From: Chloroflexota bacterium | Lineage (GTDB): Bacteria; Chloroflexota; Dehalococcoidia; Lucifugimonadales; Lucifugimonadaceae | DNA length: 5,248 nucleotides | NCBI GenBank assembly: GCA_009837685.1 | Contig: VXTA01000213.1 | Location: 1 to 5,248 of the forward strand | Direction of reading: 5' to 3' | Part shown: positions 1 through 4,431 of the stretch, piece by piece | Numbering within the stretch: the first letter of the stretch is position 1 | Layout: each line of letters starts with the position of its first letter | Position numbers and translations under genes: made by a program | The notes under the pieces: model-generated | What the model saw: only the letters and a program-made list of their open reading frames with translations | Databases searched by the model: none | What the model was told of the DNA's origin: nothing

Positions 1-1
1 A

Positions 2-265
2 CTCGAAGAAGGTCTAGAACCACACATCGTGAGTGATGTCTTTTTTTGGCACGCGGACGAGCCGAACATCGTGGTTGACATCACAACTTCGATCGACAAT
101 CGCATCGATGCCCTGAGCAAGCACAGTAGTCAGGTTCCGGGTTTATCGCGGCAGTCGGGTTCCGATCGTGGGATCAGGGATCGGGCGAGGTCGGTGGCAG
201 AAGAGTTTCCGTTTGAGTATGGCGAAGCATTCAGACGGATTTCCGCTCGGCGGCGACGGCGGTAG
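2..265 (+). CDS. LmbE/PIG-L family deacetylase, C-terminal fragment
   Basis: Partial gene: the frame is open from the left window edge (first full codon at position 2) to TAG at 263-265, giving 87 visible residues. A GTG at 29 lies inside the protein (visible residues read LEEGLEPHIVSDVFFW) and is not a start. The pattern EEGLEPH..SDVFFW, then DEPNIVVDIT, then a D..IDALSKHSSQ stretch, and near the end YGEAFRRI, is what I know from the C-terminal end of LmbE/PIG-L (GlcNAc-PI de-N-acetylase-like) enzymes. These metal-dependent hydrolases remove N-acetyl groups from sugar conjugates such as mycothiol or bacillithiol precursors, or related glycolipids. The metal-binding motifs lie in the missing N-terminal part, so activity and substrate cannot be judged. 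The protein ends in a run of arginines (ARRRRR). It is the only plus-strand gene seen. Confidence 0.72.
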   Translation, partial: LEEGLEPHIVSDVFFWHADEPNIVVDITTSIDNRIDALSKHSSQVPGLSRQSGSDRGIRDRARSVAEEFPFEYGEAFRRISARRRRR

Positions 266-267
266 TT

Positions 268-834
268 CTAGGCGACTCCGATGCCGCGGAGGATGCGGAG
301 GAAGATTTCGGGGACGGGTTTGAGGAGTTCGAAGATGAACCACGTGATGAGCGCGGCGAGAATTCCGATGACTGCTCCGCCGATTACGTCGGTGGGGTAA
401 AAAGTTCCGACGTAAACCCGTATTACGGAGTAGATGGCAGCGGCGGCCATGAGTACCCAGCCAATGCGGCGATCCACGATCCAGACACCCATTGCGATGG
501 CGAATACGACCGCCATCGGATTGGCGGGGAATGACGGATCAGTCGAACGATAGAAGATGAGTTGTAGGGAGTCTCCCAGCTCATCGAACGGTCTTTGGCG
601 GTCGTAGGCTGAGTCGATGATGTCGACAACAAGGTTGGCGATGCCGATTGCGATTGCGGATAAGAGTGTCCCGCGCTGGTAACGTCGGCGGTCGGCTAGA
701 TCTCGGCCGACGAACCAGATGGCGAAGATGACGGCCGAGAAGGCGAGCGGCATCAGGTAGTCGGAAGCGAGGATTCTGGCGATGTGATCGAACGTTGGCG
801 AGGTGCCTACGAAGCCATTGATCCACAACACCAA
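268..834 (-). CDS. PAP2-fold membrane protein lacking catalytic histidines
   Basis: 188 residues from a TTG start. About five to six hydrophobic segments (roughly 22-43, 57-72, 105-120, 125-142, 148-170) fit the PAP2/phosphatidic acid phosphatase superfamily of lipid phosphatases. The three PAP2 motifs are recognisable but degraded. Motif 1 keeps R81-P82, but the usual lysine position is D74. Motif 2 (normally PSGH-like) reads P103-A-N-P106, with proline where the catalytic histidine belongs. Motif 3 (normally SRxxxxxHxxxD) reads I138-R139-VYVGT-F145-YPT-D149, keeping Arg and Asp but with Phe at the nucleophilic His. Codons are CCG and TTT, each at least two base changes from His, so a single read error does not explain either. 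Family membership is well supported; phosphatase activity by the usual mechanism is unlikely. The start is uncertain: the frame is open further upstream and reads NSFDREL before LVLWINGF, a natural-looking N-terminus, but has no ATG/GTG/TTG there. Probably translationally coupled to the gene 16 nt upstream. Confidence 0.8.
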   Translation of the reverse strand: MVLWINGFVGTSPTFDHIARILASDYLMPLAFSAVIFAIWFVGRDLADRRRYQRGTLLSAIAIGIANLVVDIIDSAYDRQRPFDELGDSLQLIFYRSTDPSFPANPMAVVFAIAMGVWIVDRRIGWVLMAAAAIYSVIRVYVGTFYPTDVIGGAVIGILAALITWFIFELLKPVPEIFLRILRGIGVA

Positions 835-850
835 CTCTCTGTCGAAGGAG

Positions 851-1507
851 TTAATTTCGCCACATCCTTCCGATCAGTGATGGGATGCTCCAGCGGTGGG
901 CTGATTGCAATTGGTTGCGGATGTCGTTTGCGCCGGTGTCGCGGAGGTTGCGGAGAGAGGATTTGAGGGTAGTTAGTGTGTCGGTATTTTTCAGGGCGTC
1001 GAGGCCGTCGCCGGTTGGTTCGGGCACCCTCTGCGTGATCGCTTCGCTCCACGCGTCCCCCTCGCTTCGCGAAGGGGAGGGAAATAGACGGTTGTTGATA
1101 GTTCCGATAGCGGCGGCGAAAAAGGTTGCTAGGACGGCGGATAGTACGAAGAAGACGGCGTATGCGGTGCCGGCCATTCCGCCGTGGATGTCGTTGAGGT
1201 TGCGAGCACCGGAGATTTCGTCTACGGAAGCAGTTCCCCATGCGCGGTTTTCGGAGGTGCCGTCAATGACGGATCCGGCGCTCCAAGGACCCTCTATCCA
1301 TAAGGGACAGAGTAGGTAATAGCCCAAACCCAGAATGATGAGCAGGATGCCGAAAGCGCGGGTTAAGTTCCTGCGCGGAAGCAGCCAGAGTCCGCGGATG
1401 CCGCTGATGGAGACGGAGATTTGGAGTGCGCCGAGGCTGACTAGGAACGCGAGGATGAGGTAGTCGCGCACCATAAGTGCGGCGGCAGATTCGATCTGGT
1501 CGCTCAT
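851..1507 (-). CDS. Hypothetical multi-pass membrane protein with in-frame repeat insertion
   Basis: 218 residues, family not recognised. I start at the ATG at 1507 (MSDQIESAAALM), preceded by an AAGGGG purine run about 5 nt upstream. A longer frame begins at 1603, but its extra 32 residues are encoded by the end of ilvE and a palindromic intergenic repeat, so it is not credible. Three hydrophobic segments are visible: about 14-35 (YLILAFLVSLGALQI), 50-68 (FGILLIILGLGYYLLC) and 112-137 (AYAVFFVLSAVLATFFAAAIG). Between segments 2 and 3 lies a polar loop of about 40 residues; after segment 3 comes a hydrophilic tail of about 80 residues. Residues 142-158 (FPSPSRSEGDAWSEAIT and the next residue) are encoded by a copy of a repeat also found at 4331-4383, so this part is probably acquired. 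It lies between ilvE (62 nt) and the PAP2-like gene (16 nt) and is probably cotranscribed at least with the latter. Function unknown. Confidence 0.72.
   Translation of the reverse strand: MSDQIESAAALMVRDYLILAFLVSLGALQISVSISGIRGLWLLPRRNLTRAFGILLIILGLGYYLLCPLWIEGPWSAGSVIDGTSENRAWGTASVDEISGARNLNDIHGGMAGTAYAVFFVLSAVLATFFAAAIGTINNRLFPSPSRSEGDAWSEAITQRVPEPTGDGLDALKNTDTLTTLKSSLRNLRDTGANDIRNQLQSAHRWSIPSLIGRMWRN
1031..1082. repeat. Dispersed repeat B, copy 1 (inside a coding region)
   Basis: This stretch aligns with 4331-4383 over its whole length with only a few substitutions and a 1-nt length difference. Shared blocks include TCGCTTCGCTCC, CGCGTCCC and CTTCGCGAAGGGGA. It contains the perfect palindrome CTTCGCGAAG. 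It lies wholly within the membrane protein gene at 851-1507 and adds no stop codon in that frame. Confidence 0.8.
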
Positions 1508-1528
1508 CGGGCCCCTTACCCGCTCCTC

Positions 1529-1554
1529 TGGATTCCGGCTTTCGCCGGAATGAC
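1529..1554. repeat. Dispersed palindromic repeat A, copy 1
   Basis: 26 nt identical to 4384-4409. The core at 1532-1551 is ATTCCGGCTTTCGCCGGAAT, a perfect 8-bp inverted repeat with a 4-nt loop. In the minus-strand transcript the loop reads GAAA, a stable GNRA tetraloop. It begins 18 nt after the ilvE stop codon. It belongs to the kind of short interspersed element often mistranslated as CHSGESRNP in bacterial genomes. There is no U-tract, so it is not a classical terminator, but it could protect a 3' end or reduce readthrough. Confidence 0.85.
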
Positions 1555-1569
1555 AGAACCGAGCGCGTT

Positions 1570-2505
1570 TTATCCGCCGCCGGGGGTTACGCCGGTGCAC
1601 CAATCCATGTAGTCGGGATTGTTCCCGGTCACGCAGTCGAAGTAGATGTCTTGGAGCTGCTGAGTGAGGGGGCCGGTTTCGCCATCGCCGATGTCGCGGT
1701 TGTCGATCCGGCCGACGGGGGTTAGGTGTGCGGCGGTGCCAGTTAGGAATACTTCGTCGGCGAGGTAGAGTTCGCTGCGGTTTATGCGACGCTGGATAAC
1801 GTCGATTCCGAATTCGTTTTTGGCGATGGTGATGACGGAGTCGCGGGTGATTCCTAGAAGGGCATTTGCGGTCTCGAATGGGGTGTGGATTTCACCATCG
1901 CGGACTAAGAACAGGTTTTCGCCGCTGCCTTCAGAAACGGAGCCGTCGTGGTTGAGTAGGATAGCTTCGTCGAAGCCGGCCATTACGGCTTCGGTTTTGG
2001 CGAGGATGGATGTTGTGTAGAGGCCGGTGATCTTGACCCCGGTGGGCATCATGGAGTCGTCGGGGCGTCGCCATGACGAGGTTTGGCACTTGATTGCGCC
2101 TTCTGCTTCGATATATGCGCCGAAGGGCAGGATCATGAGGGTGAAGTCGCTAGCCAAAGTGTGGAGTCTTAAGTTTGCGACGGCTTCTTCGGATTTGTAG
2201 GCCAGGGGGCGGATGTAGACGTCTTCGGCGAAGCCGTTTCGTTCGAGGAGATCGACGGTTATCTGGCAGAGTTCGTCGACATCGTATGGGATGTCCATGC
2301 GGAGGATGTTGCAGCCGCGGATGAGGCGTTCGTAGTGCTCTCGGAGTCGGAAGATGTAGACTTTTCCGTGTTTTTCGTTCCAATTTCCACGAATGCCTTC
2401 AAATGCGGCGGTTCCGTAGTGGAGAGCGTGAGTGTCGACGCGCACGTTGGCTTCTTCCAGGGGGACTTGTTGTCCTTTGAAGAATGCCCAAGTTGTCGGC
2501 GCCAT
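1570..2505 (-). CDS. ilvE: Branched-chain amino acid aminotransferase
   Basis: 311 residues, the usual size for bacterial IlvE (about 300-310). It is a cytosolic fold-type IV PLP enzyme that transfers the amino group between glutamate and the 2-oxo acids of valine, leucine and isoleucine. In order: N-terminal VRVDTHALHYGTAAFEGIRG (21-40); R60 in LREHYERL, expected to bind PLP phosphate; YIRPLAYKS (97-105); PTGVK with K158 as the Schiff-base lysine; SEGSGENLF (191-199) with E192 near the pyridine nitrogen; GITRDSVI (218-225); SELYLADEVFLTGTAAHLTPV (244-264). All catalytic landmarks are present. I choose the ATG at 2505 (MAPTTWAF) rather than the longer frame to 2556 because AGGAGA sits at an ideal distance and the extension overlaps the promoter. 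The tail (WCTGVTPGGG) is slightly longer than usual and unlike the family consensus. Monocistronic or first gene of a unit with the two membrane proteins. Confidence 0.95.
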   Translation of the reverse strand: MAPTTWAFFKGQQVPLEEANVRVDTHALHYGTAAFEGIRGNWNEKHGKVYIFRLREHYERLIRGCNILRMDIPYDVDELCQITVDLLERNGFAEDVYIRPLAYKSEEAVANLRLHTLASDFTLMILPFGAYIEAEGAIKCQTSSWRRPDDSMMPTGVKITGLYTTSILAKTEAVMAGFDEAILLNHDGSVSEGSGENLFLVRDGEIHTPFETANALLGITRDSVITIAKNEFGIDVIQRRINRSELYLADEVFLTGTAAHLTPVGRIDNRDIGDGETGPLTQQLQDIYFDCVTGNNPDYMDWCTGVTPGGG

Positions 2506-2512
2506 CGCGGTG

Positions 2513-2518
2513 TCTCCT
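2513..2518 (-). promoter_or_regulatory. Ribosome binding site of ilvE
   Basis: On the minus strand this reads AGGAGA, 7 nt before the ATG at 2505. It is the strongest Shine-Dalgarno in the window and decides the ilvE start. Confidence 0.75.
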
Positions 2519-2555
2519 GTGGAATTGAGATTGGGGTATCTGGTTGCCCGTTGCA

Positions 2556-2561
2556 ATTATA
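2556..2561 (-). promoter_or_regulatory. Candidate -10 box for ilvE
   Basis: On the minus strand the sequence is a perfect TATAAT, set in a short AT-rich patch within GC-rich DNA and about 50 nt upstream of the ilvE ATG. That would give a leader of roughly 40-45 nt. No good -35 hexamer is found 16-18 nt upstream (AAAACT or AAACTC there), so the promoter call is tentative. Confidence 0.4.
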
Positions 2562-2681
2562 TTAGGGCGCGGGTAGGGAGTTTTTGAGACGTTGTAAAGC
2601 CGCGATCTTGCCGCTGTAGCGGCACCCCAGCAGCGCGGGTGTTTTTTTGGTGGGATTCGGGGTGGTATGTGAGTAGTAGAA

Positions 2682-2713
2682 CGGGGATCGGCGGCTATGG
2701 GGTATGATCCCCG
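2682..2713. repeat. 8-bp inverted repeat with 16-nt loop
   Basis: CGGGGATC at 2682-2689 pairs perfectly with GATCCCCG at 2706-2713. It lies about 120 nt upstream of the candidate ilvE -10 box, outside any gene. It could be an operator, an RNA hairpin, or part of a mobile repeat. No second copy is present in the window. Confidence 0.5.
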
Positions 2714-2764
2714 AGCAATCTCTGCAAGAAGCGACAGCCACCCCACTTCCTCTTGACCACCCAT

Positions 2765-2805
2765 TCCCTCTCACCCTAACCCTCTCCCACGGAGAGGAGA
2801 GGGGA
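2765..2805. repeat. CT/GA-rich palindromic intergenic repeat C
   Basis: The plus strand reads CCCTCTCACCCTAACCCTCT followed by CCCACGGAGAGGAGAGGGG. Arms CCCTCTCC (2780-2787) and GGAGAGGG (2796-2803) pair perfectly over 8 bp with an 8-nt loop; an alternative 7-bp stem with a 3-nt loop is also possible. A similar CCCTCACCCTAACCCTCTCCC element is familiar as an interspersed sequence in many bacterial genomes. Here it starts 9 nt after the racemase gene stop codon and has no U-tract in the gene direction. Confidence 0.65.
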
Positions 2806-2812
2806 TGTGGTG

Positions 2813-3967
2813 TTAGTGCTCGCTGATGGTGTGGTCCGCGATGTAGTCGAAGTTGATGTCTTCGCCTAGGCCGGGGGTTGTGGGCATGTGGATTTGGCCG
2901 TCGGGGCCCATGGGGTCGATGATGGTGTTTAGGTATTCGGGTGGTTGGTCGTAGTCTACGAAGGGGTGGAGGAGGCCGCGTTCGTACCAGCGTCCGTTGA
3001 AGAAGCCTCCGAGGACGGCGAGGTTGCCGGGGCCGCCGCCGTGGATTTCGCAGTCCATGTTCATGGCTTCGGCGAGGTGGCAGATCTTCATGGAGGGTCC
3101 GATGCCTCCGACATCCATGACGCCGGTGCGTAGGATGTCGGCGGCGCCGTGGATGGCCCACTCGGCGCGGGAGTGGAACTTGCCTTCGACGAATTCGGGT
3201 CCGAGGATGGGAATGTCGAGGTTGTCGGCGAGCCAGACGTATGAGGACATGGAGTGCTCGTCCATCATCTCCTCGTACCAGTAGTAGTTGAGGTCTTGGA
3301 TGCCTCTGCCGAGTTCGTAGGCTTCGGTGCGAGAGTACCAGTGGTTGGCGTCGAGCATGAGGGGGATGTCGGGACCTACGGCTTCACGGACGGCGGCGCA
3401 GGCTGCGATGTCCATCTTGACGGAGGGTGCGAAGGATACGGGTGGCATCCAGGTGTGGAGCTTGATGGCGGGGTAGCCGCGCTGGATGAGCCACTCGGCG
3501 AACTGTCCGTATTCTTCGGGTGTGGAGAGGCCGTTCGGGATCTCGTCGCCGCACATTGTGGAGCCGTATGCGGGGACTTTGTCGCGCATTCCGCCGAGGA
3601 TTTTCCATACGGGCATGTCGATCTTGCGTCCGAACCAGTCCCATAGCGCGAGTTCGGCGAGTCCGAGAGAACGGTCGTTGAATGCACCTCCGGAGCCGCG
3701 CTGCCAGCGTGCCATGGCCTGCCAGAGGCGTTCGCGGTCGGTTGCGTCCTGACCCATGAGGACTTTGCGGATGAAGTTGTCCATCATGACGGGCCGGAGG
3801 GCGTCGGGGGAGCCGAAGGTGTAGCCGCTGGTGCCGTCTTCGGTGGTGATGGTGAGAAGCGCGGTGGTGGCTTCGTGGGGATCGCCGGGGTGGGTGTGTC
3901 CGTCGGTGTCTTGGACGGTGTTGGAGGTGTATGTGAAGGTGGTGACTTTGATGTCGGTGATGATCAT
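2813..3967 (-). CDS. Mandelate racemase/muconate lactonizing enzyme family protein (enolase superfamily)
   Basis: 384 residues, normal for the family. It has an N-terminal capping domain (about 1-130) and a TIM-barrel domain. Mg2+ ligands appear at D206 (MLDAN), E232 (YEE) and E258 (GPE), each 26 residues apart, as in mandelate racemase. On the opposite faces K169-L-H171 replaces the usual KxK, and H309 (EIHGGG) stands where the catalytic His of the His/Asp dyad belongs. The dyad Asp position by ungapped comparison is G282, with D285 three residues later. The chemistry should be proton abstraction next to a carboxylate, most often dehydration of an acid sugar or epimerisation. The substrate cannot be named. 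I choose the ATG at 3967 (MIITDIKV), the family's typical beginning; the longer frame to 4000 starts with a TTG inside a hairpin repeat. No good Shine-Dalgarno is visible (only GGAG about 14 nt upstream). No transporter, regulator or sugar gene is adjacent. Confidence 0.92.
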   Translation of the reverse strand: MIITDIKVTTFTYTSNTVQDTDGHTHPGDPHEATTALLTITTEDGTSGYTFGSPDALRPVMMDNFIRKVLMGQDATDRERLWQAMARWQRGSGGAFNDRSLGLAELALWDWFGRKIDMPVWKILGGMRDKVPAYGSTMCGDEIPNGLSTPEEYGQFAEWLIQRGYPAIKLHTWMPPVSFAPSVKMDIAACAAVREAVGPDIPLMLDANHWYSRTEAYELGRGIQDLNYYWYEEMMDEHSMSSYVWLADNLDIPILGPEFVEGKFHSRAEWAIHGAADILRTGVMDVGGIGPSMKICHLAEAMNMDCEIHGGGPGNLAVLGGFFNGRWYERGLLHPFVDYDQPPEYLNTIIDPMGPDGQIHMPTTPGLGEDINFDYIADHTISEH

Positions 3968-3988
3968 GGTGTGGGTTATGGCTCCATC

Positions 3989-4013
3989 GGGCGACCACAA
4001 GGGTCGCCCCTAC
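3989..4013. repeat. Hairpin repeat D in the racemase 5' leader
   Basis: GGGCGACC (3989-3996) and GGTCGCCC (4002-4009) form a perfect 8-bp inverted repeat with a 5-nt loop, followed by CTAC. The element (GTAGGGGCGACC..., in the other direction) resembles a short interspersed sequence that I recall from many bacterial genomes. It begins 21 nt before the racemase ATG, so it lies in or beside the untranslated leader. Only one copy is in this window. Confidence 0.6.
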
Positions 4014-4046
4014 GTGTTGGTTGGTGCTTTCACGATGTTAGATGTT

Positions 4047-4070
4047 ATTGGACGGTGATTGGGACGGTGA
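4047..4070. repeat. Tandem direct repeat, 12-nt period
   Basis: ATTGGACGGTGA is followed directly by ATTGGGACGGTGA, sharing one base at the junction. The shared 9-mer GGACGGTGA occurs at 4050-4058 and 4062-4070. It lies about 80-100 nt upstream of the racemase start codon. It could be a regulator binding site or chance. Confidence 0.4.
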
Positions 4071-4330
4071 GTCGTGATCTAGAGGATTAAGGGTTGGTGG
4101 GACATGAAAGTAATCTGTAGATTTTCAGCCAAAGTGAGGTTCGTTTCGCGATTTTCGTTGTATCGATGCCAGAGATTTCACGACGGCATCTGAATGTCGT
4201 GTTTGTATAGCATCATTCGAGATACTTTTTCGCCAGCGCGTTGTAACGCTCATCGTTGCGACCCGATGTCGGAGATGACTTGAACGCAGAAGAGCGACGG
4301 CCCCCTTTGTCCCCGTCCCCAAGGCATCCC

Positions 4331-4383
4331 CTGCGAGGTCGCTTCGCTCCTCGCGTCCCTTTACTCTTCGCGAAGGGGACGGG
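4331..4383. repeat. Dispersed repeat B, copy 2
   Basis: This is the intergenic counterpart of the copy at 1031-1082, in the same orientation. It shares the CTTCGCGAAG palindrome and flanking blocks. It is directly joined to repeat A copy 2, forming a composite cluster downstream of mutS. Confidence 0.8.
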
Positions 4384-4409
4384 TGGATTCCGGCTTTCGC
4401 CGGAATGAC
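4384..4409. repeat. Dispersed palindromic repeat A, copy 2
   Basis: 26 nt identical to 1529-1554, with the 20-nt palindromic core at 4387-4406. In the minus-strand transcript it forms an 8-bp stem closed by a GAAA tetraloop, starting 25 nt after the mutS stop codon. It has the same orientation relative to its upstream gene as copy 1 has relative to ilvE. Confidence 0.85.
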
Positions 4410-4431
4410 GAGTGTTGTGAGGATAACGAGG

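Larger units (their letters stand above)
2506..2812. other. Intergenic region between the racemase gene and ilvE
   Basis: No credible gene. From the ilvE side it holds the ribosome binding site, a candidate -10 box, and an inverted repeat TGCCGCT/AGCGGCA at 2609-2624. Next comes a 5-bp stem CACCC/GGGTG (2623-2641) followed by seven T on the plus strand, then a perfect 8-bp inverted repeat CGGGGATC/GATCCCCG (2682-2689 and 2706-2713). A CT/GA-rich palindromic repeat lies next to the racemase stop codon. Frames crossing the region give low-complexity Arg/Pro/His-rich translations and look non-coding. Confidence 0.7.
3968..4431. other. Intergenic region between mutS and the racemase gene
   Basis: 464 nt without a convincing gene. 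It contains hairpin repeat D near the racemase start, a tandem direct repeat at 4047-4070, about 240 nt of more AT-rich sequence with no feature I can name (4080-4320), then repeats B and A next to the mutS stop. The promoter of the racemase gene is expected here, but I could not pick a convincing -35/-10 pair. No tRNA-like fold was seen. Confidence 0.65.

Noticed and set aside
807..1241. 144-residue minus-strand frame overlapping the membrane protein
   Set aside because: Arg/His/Pro-rich alternative frame of the membrane protein gene, without hydrophobic or domain pattern.
1508..1603. N-terminal extension of the membrane protein (32 residues including CHSGESRNP)
   Set aside because: The extension is the translation of the ilvE 3' end and palindromic repeat A. 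The ATG at 1507 is a better start.
2506..2812. T-box or leucine-type leader attenuator upstream of ilvE
   Set aside because: No conserved T-box sequence, no leader peptide rich in Leu/Val/Ile, and no terminator in the ilvE direction were found.
2562..3161. 199-residue minus-strand frame rich in Arg, Pro and His
   Set aside because: It lies mostly out of frame over the racemase gene and intergenic repeats; the composition is typical of a shadow frame in GC-rich DNA.
3254..3646. 130-residue plus-strand frame opposite the racemase gene
   Set aside because: Antisense shadow of a well-supported gene, with no start signal and no motif of its own.
4080..4320. Possible tRNA or small RNA in the AT-richer intergenic stretch
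   Set aside because: No cloverleaf, no proper T-arm consensus and no terminator; only short chance inverted repeats.
4125..4322. 65-residue minus-strand frame in the mutS-racemase intergenic region
   Set aside because: No ribosome binding site, no recognisable motif, and its N-terminus overlaps the low-complexity flank of repeat B.
4213..4431. Open frame continuing in phase after the mutS stop to a TGA at 4213, ending in GRNDERYNALAKKYLE
   Set aside because: It has no start codon, its first half is encoded by repeats A and B, and a normal MutS C-terminus ends before it. It could hold the tail of a decayed gene but cannot be supported.
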